This document shows, piece after piece, positions 52,615 to 61,833 of a DNA stretch of 64,000 nt. The translations under genes and the position numbers were made by a program. The stretch is from CAWGGS01 sp046704745. Its GTDB lineage: Bacteria > Desulfobacterota > Desulfobulbia > Desulfobulbales > Desulfocapsaceae. Positions within the stretch are counted from its first letter, which is position 1; each line of letters opens with the position of its first letter. A model generated the notes under the pieces. That model ran no database searches, had not been told where the DNA came from, and worked only from the letters and a program-made list of their open reading frames with translations. The stretch is taken from positions 17,672 through 81,671 of the forward strand of contig JBJKRL010000139.1 of assembly GCA_046704745.1 (NCBI GenBank), read 5' to 3'.

Positions 52615-53673
52615 TTAAATGGCCGAAGGTCTGATGGCTATCCCTGTTGCAATGGCCATTTCGGGGCCGATATTTTTCAAGTATTCCGAGTCAATTTTTT
52701 TGTTATTAACCACCATACTCTCAAAGGGATTGAAAATTTCAACCGGAAGAGAGGTTTCACTGGTGAGAAAGTCAGCCAGACCGGTGACCTTGGAACCACC
52801 ACCGCTGAGAACAAGTTTAATTAACGGTTCATCGGGATGGTTGGAATGGTAGAGATCAATTGCCTTCTTTATTTCCAGTACCCATTGCGTACAGGTTGAT
52901 GTGAATATTTCTTCGATTTGGGCCTGTTTTTCTCCCGCAGGAGTATGACCGAGTTTGAGCGCCTCGGCCTCCTCGTAATCCAAATCAAAGGCATTCTGAA
53001 TCTGGTCGGTGAGTTGTCTGCTACCAACCACAATATCCCGCGCAACTACGGAAATACCTGCGGAGAGAATATTGATGTTCATTTTGGAAGCACCTATATC
53101 AACAAGTGCCACGTTTTCGTTCTTGGGGTGGTTGTATTCATAGGTGTTTTCCAGAGCGAAACCATCCACATCAACGATGACAGGCTGAAGTCCGAGGCCT
53201 TCGAGCATTTCAATATACCCGTCGACTATCTCTTTTTTTGCTGCCACAAGCATTACATCAGTTCTGTCGGAATCCGCGGTGTTGGTCTTGAGATCTTGGA
53301 AGTCCAGATAAACATCATCAATATCAAAAGGAATATACTGCTCGGCTTCTGCCATGATATGCTCTTCAAGCTTATCCTCTTCCATTACAGTCAGATTGAC
53401 TTTTTTGACAATGACTGAATATCCGGAAATTGAGAATCCGACCTTCTTGGCTTTTATTTTGAGATTATTGAATAATTCTGAGATGACCGCCCCAACGGCT
53501 TCCGGGTCGTTCAAGGTGCCGTCGTCCACTGCGCCTTCAGGGATAATGGAACTTCCCAGATTAACAACGGCATAGCCTCTTTCTGTTCGTTTGAGCTGGC
53601 AGACCTTGACGGCATGTGATCCGATATCGACACCGACCACCAACTGTTCTTTAGGTAAAAACGGCAGATTCAT
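52615..53673 (-). CDS. pilM: type IV pilus assembly ATPase-like protein PilM
   Basis: A 352-residue actin/FtsA-like cytoplasmic protein that binds PilN and links to the assembly motors. Motifs: VVGVDIGSHAVKVCQLKRT (phosphate 1), YSVIVKKVNLTVMEEDKLEE, ALVDIGASKMNINILSAGIS (phosphate 2) and LVLSGGGSKVTGLADFL (adenosine). The ATG at 53673 gives the family start MNLPFLPKEQLVVGVDIGS; an extra 40 codons upstream are not conserved. It is the first gene of the pilus operon. Confidence 0.94.
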   Translation of the reverse strand: MNLPFLPKEQLVVGVDIGSHAVKVCQLKRTERGYAVVNLGSSIIPEGAVDDGTLNDPEAVGAVISELFNNLKIKAKKVGFSISGYSVIVKKVNLTVMEEDKLEEHIMAEAEQYIPFDIDDVYLDFQDLKTNTADSDRTDVMLVAAKKEIVDGYIEMLEGLGLQPVIVDVDGFALENTYEYNHPKNENVALVDIGASKMNINILSAGISVVARDIVVGSRQLTDQIQNAFDLDYEEAEALKLGHTPAGEKQAQIEEIFTSTCTQWVLEIKKAIDLYHSNHPDEPLIKLVLSGGGSKVTGLADFLTSETSLPVEIFNPFESMVVNNKKIDSEYLKNIGPEMAIATGIAIRPSAI

Positions 53674-54093
53674 GGCTGTTCGTTTAAAATACGTTTTTTG
53701 GCAGAAAGAGAAAAAAGTAGTTAATGCTATCGCATAGATATTCAACAAGTTATGCTGAACTTCATTTAGGCCATAAAAAATAGCATTTGTCAAGGGAACA
53801 CTGAAAAATTTATTGATCTTTTTTCTTTTTTAACAAGGGGTTAATGCCGGAGAAGTTGGTTTGAAGAGACATTTTCTACAACATATAGCCATCTGATAGG
53901 CGGCACACTCTGTATATTGTATGTGGCTTATATGTGGCAGTGTTCAAAAATTTTAACCTGGGAACTACGCGATTTTATACTATTTGTGCGAATCTGACTT
54001 GTAATTCAACCTGTCATGCAGTAATTTTGTCCTGTCCATCCGCTCTTCGGTATAAAAAATTTAATCACTCATCAAGATTGAGAGGTACTACTT
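53674..54093. other. divergent promoter region between pilM and lepB
   Basis: 420 A/T-rich bases without a gene. It must contain the pilus operon promoter on the minus strand and the lepB promoter on the plus strand. ATGTGGC occurs twice close together (53921-53940). No clear sigma-54 site was found by eye. Confidence 0.4.
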
Positions 54094-54738
54094 TTGGCTG
54101 TTAATGCGATGAAAAAATCCGTTTGGAGAGAATATGTAGAGGCGATAGTTATTGCTGTTCTTCTCGCCTTGTTTATTCGAACATTTGTTGTTCAGGCGTT
54201 TAAGATACCATCCGGCTCCATGCTTCCTACCTTGCAGATCGGAGATCACCTTCTGGTCAGTAAATTCAGCTACGGTATAAAAAATCCATTTACCGGGAGT
54301 GTCATTATACCATTGGGGAAACCCCAGCGCGGCGATATTGTTGTCTTCAAGTTCCCCTTGAATACAGATGTCGACTATATAAAAAGGGTTGTCGGTGTTG
54401 CCGGAGATACGGTTCAAATAATAAACAAGAAAATATTTATAAACAACAAGGCCATCAAAGACCCGCATGCCCATTTCACGGATAAAACTATATTACCGGC
54501 CACTGTCGGTCCCAGGGATAATTTTGGCCCTATCTTGGTGCCTAAAGGAAAGATTTTTTGCATGGGAGATAACCGGGATAACAGCTATGATGGTCGTTTT
54601 TGGGGATTTGTCGATCAACGGGATGTGCTTGGGAAGGCATTTATGATATATTGGTCCTGGAATCTGGATACGCCTCTTTTTTCGTTGCAACGCATCGAAT
54701 CGATTCGCTGGAGTCGTATAGGAAATATTGTGCATTGA
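54094..54738 (+). CDS. lepB: signal peptidase I
   Basis: A 214-residue inner-membrane leader peptidase. Membrane helix ~16-34, the catalytic Ser42 in PSGSMLPTLQIGDHLLV, general-base Lys97 in DVDYIKRVVGVAGD, and box E GDNRDNSYDGRFWGFV. The start is probably the TTG at 54094, since AGAGG lies eight bases upstream; the first ATG (54109) has no ribosome site. A single membrane anchor is usual for this size class. It cleaves Sec and Tat preproteins such as the pilus and binding proteins here. Confidence 0.94.
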   Translation: MAVNAMKKSVWREYVEAIVIAVLLALFIRTFVVQAFKIPSGSMLPTLQIGDHLLVSKFSYGIKNPFTGSVIIPLGKPQRGDIVVFKFPLNTDVDYIKRVVGVAGDTVQIINKKIFINNKAIKDPHAHFTDKTILPATVGPRDNFGPILVPKGKIFCMGDNRDNSYDGRFWGFVDQRDVLGKAFMIYWSWNLDTPLFSLQRIESIRWSRIGNIVH

Positions 54739-54768
54739 TTTTGATATATCTTTTATCCAATAGCAGGT

Positions 54769-55713
54769 ATGACCGACTACACGTTCAGACATAAGCATAT
54801 CTTCGGGATTGAGCAGTTTTCCGTGGAGGATATCGAGCATATTCTCTCCATTGCCCGTTCGTTTAAAGAGATTTCCGAGAGACCGATAAAAAAAGTTCCA
54901 ACATTACGCGGAAAGACAATCATCAACTTTTTTTTTGAACCGTCAACCAGGACAAGACTGTCGTTTGAGGTAGCGGCAAAGCGGATGAGTGCCGATACCT
55001 TCAACATCTCCGCATCTACCAGCTCCACAACAAAAGGCGAGACGCTCATCGATACAGCCAGAAATCTGGAGGCGATGAAACCGGATGCAATAATTATCAG
55101 GCATGCAAGTTCCGGTGCTCCCCAGCTCCTTTCCCGTCATATCCGTGCCTCGATCATTAACGCAGGTGACGGGACGCACGAACATCCGAGCCAGGGATTA
55201 TTAGATATGATGACTGTCATGGAGCACAAAGGAAAGGTTTCCGGCCTGACTCTAGCTATCATTGGGGATATCACGCATAGCCGGGTGGCGCGCTCTGATA
55301 TTATCGGCTTTACAAAAATGGGGGCGTCGGTAAGACTTGCCGGGCCGGCAACGTTTATTCCCCGCGGTATTGAACAGCTTGGGGTACAAATATGCCGAAG
55401 TGTTGCCGAAGCAATAGATGGAGCGGATGTCATAATGACTCTTCGTATCCAGCACGAACGCTTAAACGATCCGCTTCTGCCGTCCTTGCGGGAATACGCG
55501 ACATTTTACGGCGTGAATAGGGAGCTACTGGCCCGCGCAAAATCGGATGCCCTGATCATGCATCCCGGCCCGATCAACAGGGGTGTCGAATTGAGTCCTG
55601 ATGTGGCCGATGGTCCGAATTCCGTTATTATTGATCAGGTGACCAATGGAGTGGCGGTCCGAATGGCCTTGCTCTATCTGGTATTGGGTGGAGACAAAAA
55701 CAGCAACGGGTGA
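54769..55713 (+). CDS. pyrB: aspartate carbamoyltransferase catalytic subunit
   Basis: A 314-residue enzyme joining carbamoyl phosphate and aspartate in pyrimidine synthesis. Carbamoyl-phosphate site FEPSTRTRLSFEVAAKRM, the loop SSTTKGETLIDT, HPSQGLLDMMTVMEHKG, the aspartate site around MTLRIQHERL and the end MHPGPINRGVELSPDVADG. No pyrI regulatory gene follows; pyrC lies 12 bases downstream, as in many bacteria where PyrB and PyrC associate. Confidence 0.97.
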   Translation: MTDYTFRHKHIFGIEQFSVEDIEHILSIARSFKEISERPIKKVPTLRGKTIINFFFEPSTRTRLSFEVAAKRMSADTFNISASTSSTTKGETLIDTARNLEAMKPDAIIIRHASSGAPQLLSRHIRASIINAGDGTHEHPSQGLLDMMTVMEHKGKVSGLTLAIIGDITHSRVARSDIIGFTKMGASVRLAGPATFIPRGIEQLGVQICRSVAEAIDGADVIMTLRIQHERLNDPLLPSLREYATFYGVNRELLARAKSDALIMHPGPINRGVELSPDVADGPNSVIIDQVTNGVAVRMALLYLVLGGDKNSNG

Positions 55714-55725
55714 ACCGGAACGGGA

Positions 55726-57000
55726 ATGAATACGGTAATTATTCTGCAAAACGGTCGAGTGATCGATCCGATAAACTCGCTTGATAAGAAAAGGGATGTC
55801 TGGGTACGGGATGGTGTCATCGTATCGCCGCAAGACCATATCCCGGGAAACGCGGTTTGCTATGATGTATCCGGAAAATGGGTGGTGCCCGGGTTGATCG
55901 ACATGCATGTCCATCTTCGGGAACCGGGAGAGGAGTACAAAGAAACCATTGCTTCGGGGACAAGGGCTGCAGCAGCGGGAGGGTTTACGGCAGTCGCCTG
56001 TATGCCAAACACGAGACCTGCCAATGATGAGGCTTCCGTTACCCGGTATATCCTGGAAAAAGCAGAAGAATGTTCCGCCAGGGTCTATCCTGTCGGGGCA
56101 ATAAGCAAGGGGCTCAAAGGGAATGATCTTGCCGAGTACGGTGAGATGAAGAGGGCAGGGGCGGTGGCAATAAGCGACGATGGCCGTCCGGTCACCGACA
56201 GCCAGCTTATGCGAAGAGCCATGGAATATGCCTCTAGCCACAATCTTCCTGTCATTTCCCATTCCGAGGAGGAGTCCCTCAGCCGTCATGGTTGCATGAA
56301 TGAAAGCGTTGTGTCGACGAGGCTGGGGTTGAAAGGGATACCTAACGCTGCCGAAAGCATAGCCGTATACCGCGAACTGGCCCTTTCCGAGCTAACCGGT
56401 GTGCCCATCCATATTGCTCATGTCAGCACGGCCGAATCGGTGGACCTCATCCGAGCGGCCAAAAACCGTGGTGTTTTGGTGACGGCGGAAACTGCTCCCC
56501 ACTACTTTAGCCTAACCGATCAAGCAATCGAAGGATATAACACCAATGCCAAGATGAATCCGCCCCTGCGTTCGGAAAAAGATAGGCAGCAAATAAGAAT
56601 AGCAATTGCCGACGGAACACTGGATGCCGTTGCAACGGATCATGCCCCCCATTCGATTCTGGAAAAAAACGTGGAGTTTGACCGGGCAGCCAACGGCATT
56701 ATCGGTCTGGAGACATCCTTGCCCTTGACCTTAGCCCTGGTCCGGGAAGGGGTAATGAACGAGAGCCGGCTGGTTGATCTGCTGTCGGTGGCCCCTGCTC
56801 GCATTCTGAGGGTGCCTGGAGGTTCACTTTCTCAAGGTGTTGCCGCCGACATAACCGTCATCGATCCGGAAAAAACCTTTGTCTATACCCGGGAGTCGAT
56901 TGTCTCAAGATCCGCCAATTCTCCCTTTATCGGCCGCAGCCTGCAAGGCAAGGCGGTAATGACTCTTGTTGCCGGCAGACTCACCCACAACGAATTATAG
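55726..57000 (+). CDS. pyrC: dihydroorotase
   Basis: A 424-residue type I (PyrC/multifunctional-like) dihydroorotase. Metal ligands: DMHVHLREPGEEYKET, VISHSEEE, HIAHVSTAESV and ATDHAPHS; also GGFTAVACMPNTRPAND. Asp of TDHAP is present, so it should be active and not a structural PyrC-prime. The length suits the class that partners with PyrB. Its stop codon directly touches repeat R4. Confidence 0.96.
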   Translation: MNTVIILQNGRVIDPINSLDKKRDVWVRDGVIVSPQDHIPGNAVCYDVSGKWVVPGLIDMHVHLREPGEEYKETIASGTRAAAAGGFTAVACMPNTRPANDEASVTRYILEKAEECSARVYPVGAISKGLKGNDLAEYGEMKRAGAVAISDDGRPVTDSQLMRRAMEYASSHNLPVISHSEEESLSRHGCMNESVVSTRLGLKGIPNAAESIAVYRELALSELTGVPIHIAHVSTAESVDLIRAAKNRGVLVTAETAPHYFSLTDQAIEGYNTNAKMNPPLRSEKDRQQIRIAIADGTLDAVATDHAPHSILEKNVEFDRAANGIIGLETSLPLTLALVREGVMNESRLVDLLSVAPARILRVPGGSLSQGVAADITVIDPEKTFVYTRESIVSRSANSPFIGRSLQGKAVMTLVAGRLTHNEL

Positions 57001-57090
57001 TTAGTTCCCATCCGAAAACTGTTACTCGAAGTCTCCGCTTATCTGTCACGATATCTTCGTTATGCTCTAATTTTTTATCCTTGGAGCCAC
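57001..57090. repeat. dispersed repeat R4 (half-element) after pyrC
   Basis: TTAGTTCCCATCCGAAAACT at the left, then CACGATATCTTCGTTATGCT and TTTTTTATCCTTGGA, matches the left half of R1 with a ~20-base insertion (ACTCGAAGTCTCCGCTTATC). It begins on the first base after the pyrC stop codon. Confidence 0.6.
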
Positions 57091-57121
57091 TTGCAAAAAG
57101 GGTATTTTGCATGGGGCTTGG

Positions 57122-57826
57122 CTATATATAGGGAATCGGGTCCGTTAGGCCGGCATCGGCAAATCCCTTCAGGCGCAACAGACAGGCATCGCATTTTCCA
57201 CATGCCTTTTCGCCCTGTGGATCGTAGCAGCTGTGCGTTATGCCGTAATCGACCCCCAAGTGCCTGCCCTTTAAGATAATTTCCCCTTTTGTTAGATGCA
57301 GGAGCGGGGCATGGATTGTGAAGGCCTGCGATCCGCTGACCCCGGCCTTGGTGCCAAGGTTTGCCATTTTGGCAAACGCCTCAAGAAATTCTGGCCGACA
57401 ATCGGGATATCCGGAATAATCCACGGCATTGACACCGATAAAAATATCGGCGGCTCCCAAAACCTCGGCCCAGGCCACGGCATGGGCAAGAAGAATAGTG
57501 TTGCGGGCCGGGACATAGGTGATGGGGATGCCTTCAATGGGATGATCGACATCTCTGCCTTTAGGAACTTCAAAGTCGTCGGTGAGTGCCGATCCGCCGA
57601 TCTTGTCGAGATCGAGATGGAGGACGAGATGCCTCTTTGCCGACAGGGCTTTGGCAACCTGGGCGGCTCTTTTCAGTTCCAAGGACTGTTTCTGGCCATA
57701 ATGAAAGCTGAGGCAATAACAGTCATAGCCTTCCGATTTTGCTATGGCCAGTGTGGTAGTCGAGTCGAGGCCCCCACTTAAGAGGACGATGGCTTTGGGA
57801 GGTGATGTATCTTTTTTATTCTTCAT
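57122..57826 (-). CDS. queC: 7-cyano-7-deazaguanine synthase
   Basis: A 234-residue ATP-dependent enzyme converting 7-carboxy-7-deazaguanine to preQ0, for queuosine. PP-loop VLLSGGLDSTTTLAIA, then ITYVPARNTILLAHAVAWAE, NAVDYSGYPDCRPEFLEAF and the zinc site HSCYDPQGEKACGKCDACLL. The ATG at 57826 was chosen because upstream residues are not conserved. It follows sfsA by 13 bases on the same strand. Confidence 0.96.
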   Translation of the reverse strand: MKNKKDTSPPKAIVLLSGGLDSTTTLAIAKSEGYDCYCLSFHYGQKQSLELKRAAQVAKALSAKRHLVLHLDLDKIGGSALTDDFEVPKGRDVDHPIEGIPITYVPARNTILLAHAVAWAEVLGAADIFIGVNAVDYSGYPDCRPEFLEAFAKMANLGTKAGVSGSQAFTIHAPLLHLTKGEIILKGRHLGVDYGITHSCYDPQGEKACGKCDACLLRLKGFADAGLTDPIPYI

Positions 57827-57839
57827 TGTGAGTATAAAT

Positions 57840-58535
57840 TCAGAGTGAGAGGGGAAGGGAGCGGACGATTTTAATCTCATGCGGCAGCACCTCGGCCTGA
57901 TAAACGAGGATCCCAACTCCTTGTTTGTGTACCTGTTGCAAGGTCTTTGCATAAAGAGGATCTATATGGGCGGCCGGGCAAAAAAAATCAGCATCTGCGC
58001 GTTGAACAAGAAAGAAGATGATCCCTTCTTTGCCCCGGGCAACCAGCTGACCAAGTTCCAGGAGGTGTTTTGTACCGCGAGCCGTTACCGCGTCAGGAAA
58101 CATGGCGCATCGATCCACGGCCAAGGTGCTGCTTTTGACTTCGATATAAATTTCTCTCGCCCCTTTTGTAAGCAGGAGGTCAAGCCTACTTGAATTTGAG
58201 GTCTTCACTTCACGTTTAAGGCTGTCCGGGTTCTGTAATTCCTCGATATCGCCATTTTGTATTCCCTCGGCAACCAGGTGGTTGGTCAGTGTTGTATTAA
58301 CCCCGATCCAGGTGGAATTCTCTTGAATCATCTCAAGTGTATACGGATATTTTCGTTTGGGATTACAAGATATTGAAAGAAAGACCTTGCTGCCGGGGGT
58401 TGAACAGGTCAGCATGGAGCCTGAATTCGGGCAATGGACGGTAATCTGCCCGCCGTTTGGCAATCGGATATCGGCCAAAAAGCGCTTATAGCGTTTCAAG
58501 AGGATTCCCGGTTCCAGAGATGCTGGAAAAATCAT
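57840..58535 (-). CDS. sfsA: SfsA family nuclease-like protein
   Basis: A 231-residue protein of the SfsA family (sugar fermentation stimulation homologue), which has a nuclease-like fold and binds DNA. Motifs: LLKRYKRFLADIRLPNG, VHCPNSGSMLTCSTPGS, SRLDLLL, YIEVKSSTLAVD and PDAVTARGTKHLLEL. The E-V-K-S core is intact. Function in the cell is not settled. It heads a two-gene operon with queC. Confidence 0.93.
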   Translation of the reverse strand: MIFPASLEPGILLKRYKRFLADIRLPNGGQITVHCPNSGSMLTCSTPGSKVFLSISCNPKRKYPYTLEMIQENSTWIGVNTTLTNHLVAEGIQNGDIEELQNPDSLKREVKTSNSSRLDLLLTKGAREIYIEVKSSTLAVDRCAMFPDAVTARGTKHLLELGQLVARGKEGIIFFLVQRADADFFCPAAHIDPLYAKTLQQVHKQGVGILVYQAEVLPHEIKIVRSLPLSL

Positions 58536-58729
58536 GGTGAATTTCAGGAGATTGTAAAGATAATCAATAAGTAAAGCTCATAAATCGATTGCATAAAATT
58601 GATACGAGTGATAAAATCCAAACAATTTTATAAAGCACTTTATCACATCCAGTTGCCTCGATTGCCGAGTGCACAATCGAGGGCTCAAATTAATAAACGC
58701 CATTCTACTAAGAAAGGAGATGCATTGCC

Positions 58730-59950
58730 ATGAAATTAGGAATCAACGGTCTCGGCCGGATCGGAAAACTAACAGTTTGGCATCACGTTTCAAGAAAACA
58801 TTTTTCCGGTATCGTCGCCAACATCGGCCGGGAAGTCGGGAAGAGTCTTGAAGACCTGGCTGCAGCCATTGAGCGCGATTCTTCTTACGGGCGTCTGAGT
58901 GCCTATTTGCATGGGCATAAGGGAGGCAGGGTTATCGAGGAGTTGAATAACGAGACCGGCACCATGCGTATCAACGGCGTGCCGGTTACCATCCTTCGAA
59001 GCGCCAGAAATCCCAAGGATATAGCCTGGCAAGAAAATGGTGCCAGGCTGGTAGTCGACACAACAGGGGTTTTTAAAGATCCGACAGCAGACTCCAGCGA
59101 GGCCAAAGGTGCTTTGCGCGGCCATCTGCAGGCCGGAGCGGAAAAGGTTATTCTCTCGGCACCGTTTAAGATCAAAGCCAAGGGCCTGGAAATGCCTTCT
59201 GATGCCGTAACCACAGTCATGGGAATCAACGACGAGGACTATGATTCGGCAAAGCATTCGGTTGTCTCTGCGGCCTCCTGTACCACCACCTGTCTCTCCT
59301 ATATGATCAAACCATTGATGGAGACCATTGGCGCTGAGAATTTTCTGAGTGCTTCAATGGTTACGGTTCATGCCGCCACCGGAAGTCAAGAAGTTCTTGA
59401 TCGGTTGCCGGGAACCGGAGCGACGGATTTGCGGAAGAACCGTTCGATCTTAAACAATATCATTTTGACGACAACAGGTGCGGCAAAGGCTTTATCACTG
59501 GTTATTCCGGAGATGAAGACCATCGGTTTTATCGCCGAGTCCGTCCGTATCCCCACATCTACCGGATCACTGATCGTCTTGGTCTTGAACCTTCAGGACG
59601 ATTTGGAAAAACCGATCAAGAGAGATTATATCAATTCCATTTATCGTGAATTTGCAAAAAATAACAAATATCTCGAGTACAGCGAAGAACAGAATGTCTC
59701 TTCCGACATCATAGGCGTCCCCCAGGCAGCTACCGTCATTGAAGGGACTGAGACCCATACCCGGACCGCATCCATCAAGGTGAATTTGAAGAAAACGGTG
59801 GTGGCCGACAGGCTTGCGGCTGACGTAAATCCGATTTTGGAGGTTCCCGTGACCCAGGCGGTTGTCTATGGATGGTATGATAATGAACTTGGAAGCTATA
59901 CGAATATGCTTGGTGATCTGACCGTCCGGATTGCAGACAAGATGCTTTAA
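58730..59950 (+). CDS. gap: glyceraldehyde-3-phosphate dehydrogenase, long divergent type
   Basis: A 406-residue GAPDH, about 70 longer than the classical enzyme. Rossmann start LGINGLGRIGKLTV; catalytic Cys184 in VSAASCTTTCLSYM and His214 in TVHAATGSQEVLD; then GAAKALSLVIP and VRIPTSTGS; ends WYDNELGSYTNML. At the end of the second strand the usual N-D that holds the NAD ribose is replaced by N-I-G-R (31-34), which may relax or shift specificity to NADP. An extra segment near residues 288-335 accounts for part of the extra length. It opens the glycolytic operon with AAAGGAG upstream. Confidence 0.92.
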   Translation: MKLGINGLGRIGKLTVWHHVSRKHFSGIVANIGREVGKSLEDLAAAIERDSSYGRLSAYLHGHKGGRVIEELNNETGTMRINGVPVTILRSARNPKDIAWQENGARLVVDTTGVFKDPTADSSEAKGALRGHLQAGAEKVILSAPFKIKAKGLEMPSDAVTTVMGINDEDYDSAKHSVVSAASCTTTCLSYMIKPLMETIGAENFLSASMVTVHAATGSQEVLDRLPGTGATDLRKNRSILNNIILTTTGAAKALSLVIPEMKTIGFIAESVRIPTSTGSLIVLVLNLQDDLEKPIKRDYINSIYREFAKNNKYLEYSEEQNVSSDIIGVPQAATVIEGTETHTRTASIKVNLKKTVVADRLAADVNPILEVPVTQAVVYGWYDNELGSYTNMLGDLTVRIADKML

Positions 59951-59952
59951 AG

Positions 59953-60399
59953 GTGATTATTCGGTCCATGGGCCACGACGATGTCGAAGCCATAGCGAGA
60001 ATTGAGCAGGCCTCGCCATCGCCGTGGTCAGCCTCTTCCATTGCCGAAGAATTGCTAAGAATCAAAGGCGTCCAGCTGGTAGCAACGGACGAAACCGGGC
60101 ACATCATGGCCTGGTGTTGCGGGCAATGTCTTGATGATGAGGCGGAACTCTTTAAAATTGCCGTGTCCGTCGATACAAGAGAGCAAGGCATCGGTACGGC
60201 TCTGCTGGTTCGGTTTGAGGATCTGTGCAGGGGAAGAGGCTGCAAGTCCTGCTTTCTAGAGGTTCGGGTTTCCAATATCCAGGCGATCGGCCTTTATGAA
60301 AAATTTGGATACGGCAGAATAGGATGCAGGAAAGCCTATTACACCGCCCCGCAAGAAGACGCGCTGGTTTTACAGAAATTTTTTCCTTTGCAGACATGA
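59953..60399 (+). CDS. rimI: RimI-like GNAT N-acetyltransferase
   Basis: A 148-residue GNAT enzyme resembling ribosomal-protein-S18 alanine N-acetyltransferase. Acetyl-CoA motif REQGIGTALLVRFEDLC, core LFKIAVSVD and C-terminal FLEVRVSNIQAIGLYEKFGY, with PWSASSIAEEL near the N terminus typical of RimI. It starts with GTG two bases after the gap stop, so is translated with gap. Relation to glycolysis is probably only operonic. Confidence 0.85.
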   Translation: MIIRSMGHDDVEAIARIEQASPSPWSASSIAEELLRIKGVQLVATDETGHIMAWCCGQCLDDEAELFKIAVSVDTREQGIGTALLVRFEDLCRGRGCKSCFLEVRVSNIQAIGLYEKFGYGRIGCRKAYYTAPQEDALVLQKFFPLQT

Positions 60400-60427
60400 G
60401 TCTGCCTATTCAACGGAGACCTTCATT

Positions 60428-61603
60428 ATGAAAACTCTTCGAGATCTCGATTTGCAGAACAAAAGGGTGCTTGTGCGGGTGGATTTTAATGTACCCATGG
60501 ATGAAAATAGAAATATTACCGATGACATCCGGATACGTACCGCCTTGCCAACAATTGATTGTATTCTGGAAAATAAAGGGAAACTCATCCTTTGCTCCCA
60601 CATGGGAAGACCAAAGGGCAAGCGGGTCGAAGCCTTCAGCCTGGCACCTGTTGCCGCCCACCTGCAGGAGATCCTGGGTCGAGACGTTCGTCTGGCACCG
60701 GACTGTATCGGAGATGAGGTTGAGGCTATTGTTGCAGATATGCGTCCAGGAGATATTGTCCTTCTGGAAAATTTGCGATTCTACAAAGAAGAGACGGACA
60801 ATGATCCCGGCTTTTCCGAAAAACTGGCGCGTCTGGCTGATGTCTATATAAATGATGCCTTTGCCGCTTCCCATCGGGCCCATGCCTCCATCGTCGGTGT
60901 CACCGGGTATATAAAGGAGAAGGCCGCCGGCTTCCTGCTTCAGACCGAGATGGAGTATTTCCATAAATCAATGGACGAACCGGTGCGGCCTTTAGTGGCC
61001 CTGGTCGGCGGGGCTAAGGTCTCCTCAAAGCTCGGAGCCCTGGAAAATATGCTTGACCGGGTTGACAGGATGATCATCGGCGGGGCCATGGCCAATACCT
61101 TCCTCAAGAGTATGGGGGTGGATATGGGGGCGTCCAAAATTGAGGAAGACCTTCTGGGAACCGCAAAAAAATTCCTGGAAGCGGCGGAGGAAAAGGGCGT
61201 CAAGCTCTATCTTCCCGTCGATTTTGTTGCCGCTGATCAATTTTCTGCTGATGCCGTGGTAAAAAATGTGACATTCAGGGATATTCCAAAAGATTGGATG
61301 GCCCTTGATATCGGTCCGGCAACGGTCCTTTATTTCCAGGAGGCCTTGTCCGATGCCAGGACGATCGTCTGGAACGGCCCAATGGGGGCCTTCGAGATGG
61401 ATGCTTTTGCCCGCGGGACCATGGCAATGTGTACAGCGGTTGCCGTCTCCCATGCTCTAACGATAGTCGGCGGCGGGGATTCCAATGCCGCAGTGAAAAA
61501 ATCGGGCGAAGAAAAAAATATCTCCTATATGTCCACCGGAGGCGGCGCCTTCCTGGAACTTATGGAGGGAAAGACCCTGCCCGGTGTTAAAGCACTTGAA
61601 TGA
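60428..61603 (+). CDS. pgk: phosphoglycerate kinase
   Basis: A 391-residue monomeric kinase. Motifs: KRVLVRVDFNVPMDENRNIT, LCSHMGRPKGKR, LLENLRFYKEE, FAASHRAHASIVGV, VALVGGAKVSSKLGALENML and the nucleotide loop GGGDSNAAVKKSG. It makes ATP from 1,3-bisphosphoglycerate, directly following the GAPDH step encoded upstream. Confidence 0.97.
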   Translation: MKTLRDLDLQNKRVLVRVDFNVPMDENRNITDDIRIRTALPTIDCILENKGKLILCSHMGRPKGKRVEAFSLAPVAAHLQEILGRDVRLAPDCIGDEVEAIVADMRPGDIVLLENLRFYKEETDNDPGFSEKLARLADVYINDAFAASHRAHASIVGVTGYIKEKAAGFLLQTEMEYFHKSMDEPVRPLVALVGGAKVSSKLGALENMLDRVDRMIIGGAMANTFLKSMGVDMGASKIEEDLLGTAKKFLEAAEEKGVKLYLPVDFVAADQFSADAVVKNVTFRDIPKDWMALDIGPATVLYFQEALSDARTIVWNGPMGAFEMDAFARGTMAMCTAVAVSHALTIVGGGDSNAAVKKSGEEKNISYMSTGGGAFLELMEGKTLPGVKALE

Positions 61604-61638
61604 TGCCTTGCAGTCCTGTTGTGAAAGAGGAGGTTGCC

Positions 61639-61821
61639 ATGTTTCATAAGATTGTAAATCTCGTCCATAAATACTTTCTGCCAAATGAGAAAGGAAACAT
61701 ACCGCAAAACAATAACGAGAAGAGTTTTTTCACCACTGCACTCAACGTACTGGGAATAACGACGCTTGCTATAAGTATTATGTTAATGAGTATTCTTATT
61801 TTTGGTCGTATGTTTCATTAA
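61639..61821 (+). CDS. 60-aa single-pass membrane protein between pgk and tpiA
   Basis: A small protein of unknown family: ~36 polar residues (MFHKIVNLVHKYFLPNEKGN) followed by one membrane helix, LNVLGITTLAISIMLMSILI, and a short FGRMFH tail. A strong ribosome site (AGAGGAGG, five bases before the ATG at 61639) and the tight packing (35 bases after pgk, 12 before tpiA) argue that it is real. Positive residues before the helix suggest N-in topology. It may be anchored near the membrane with glycolytic enzymes or act on SecG, but nothing proves this. Confidence 0.7.
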   Translation: MFHKIVNLVHKYFLPNEKGNIPQNNNEKSFFTTALNVLGITTLAISIMLMSILIFGRMFH

Positions 61822-61833
61822 ACGGAGATGACT

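Noticed and set aside
53674..54093. Sigma-54 promoter for the pilus operon
   Set aside because: No TGGCAC-N5-TTGCW match was visible by eye.
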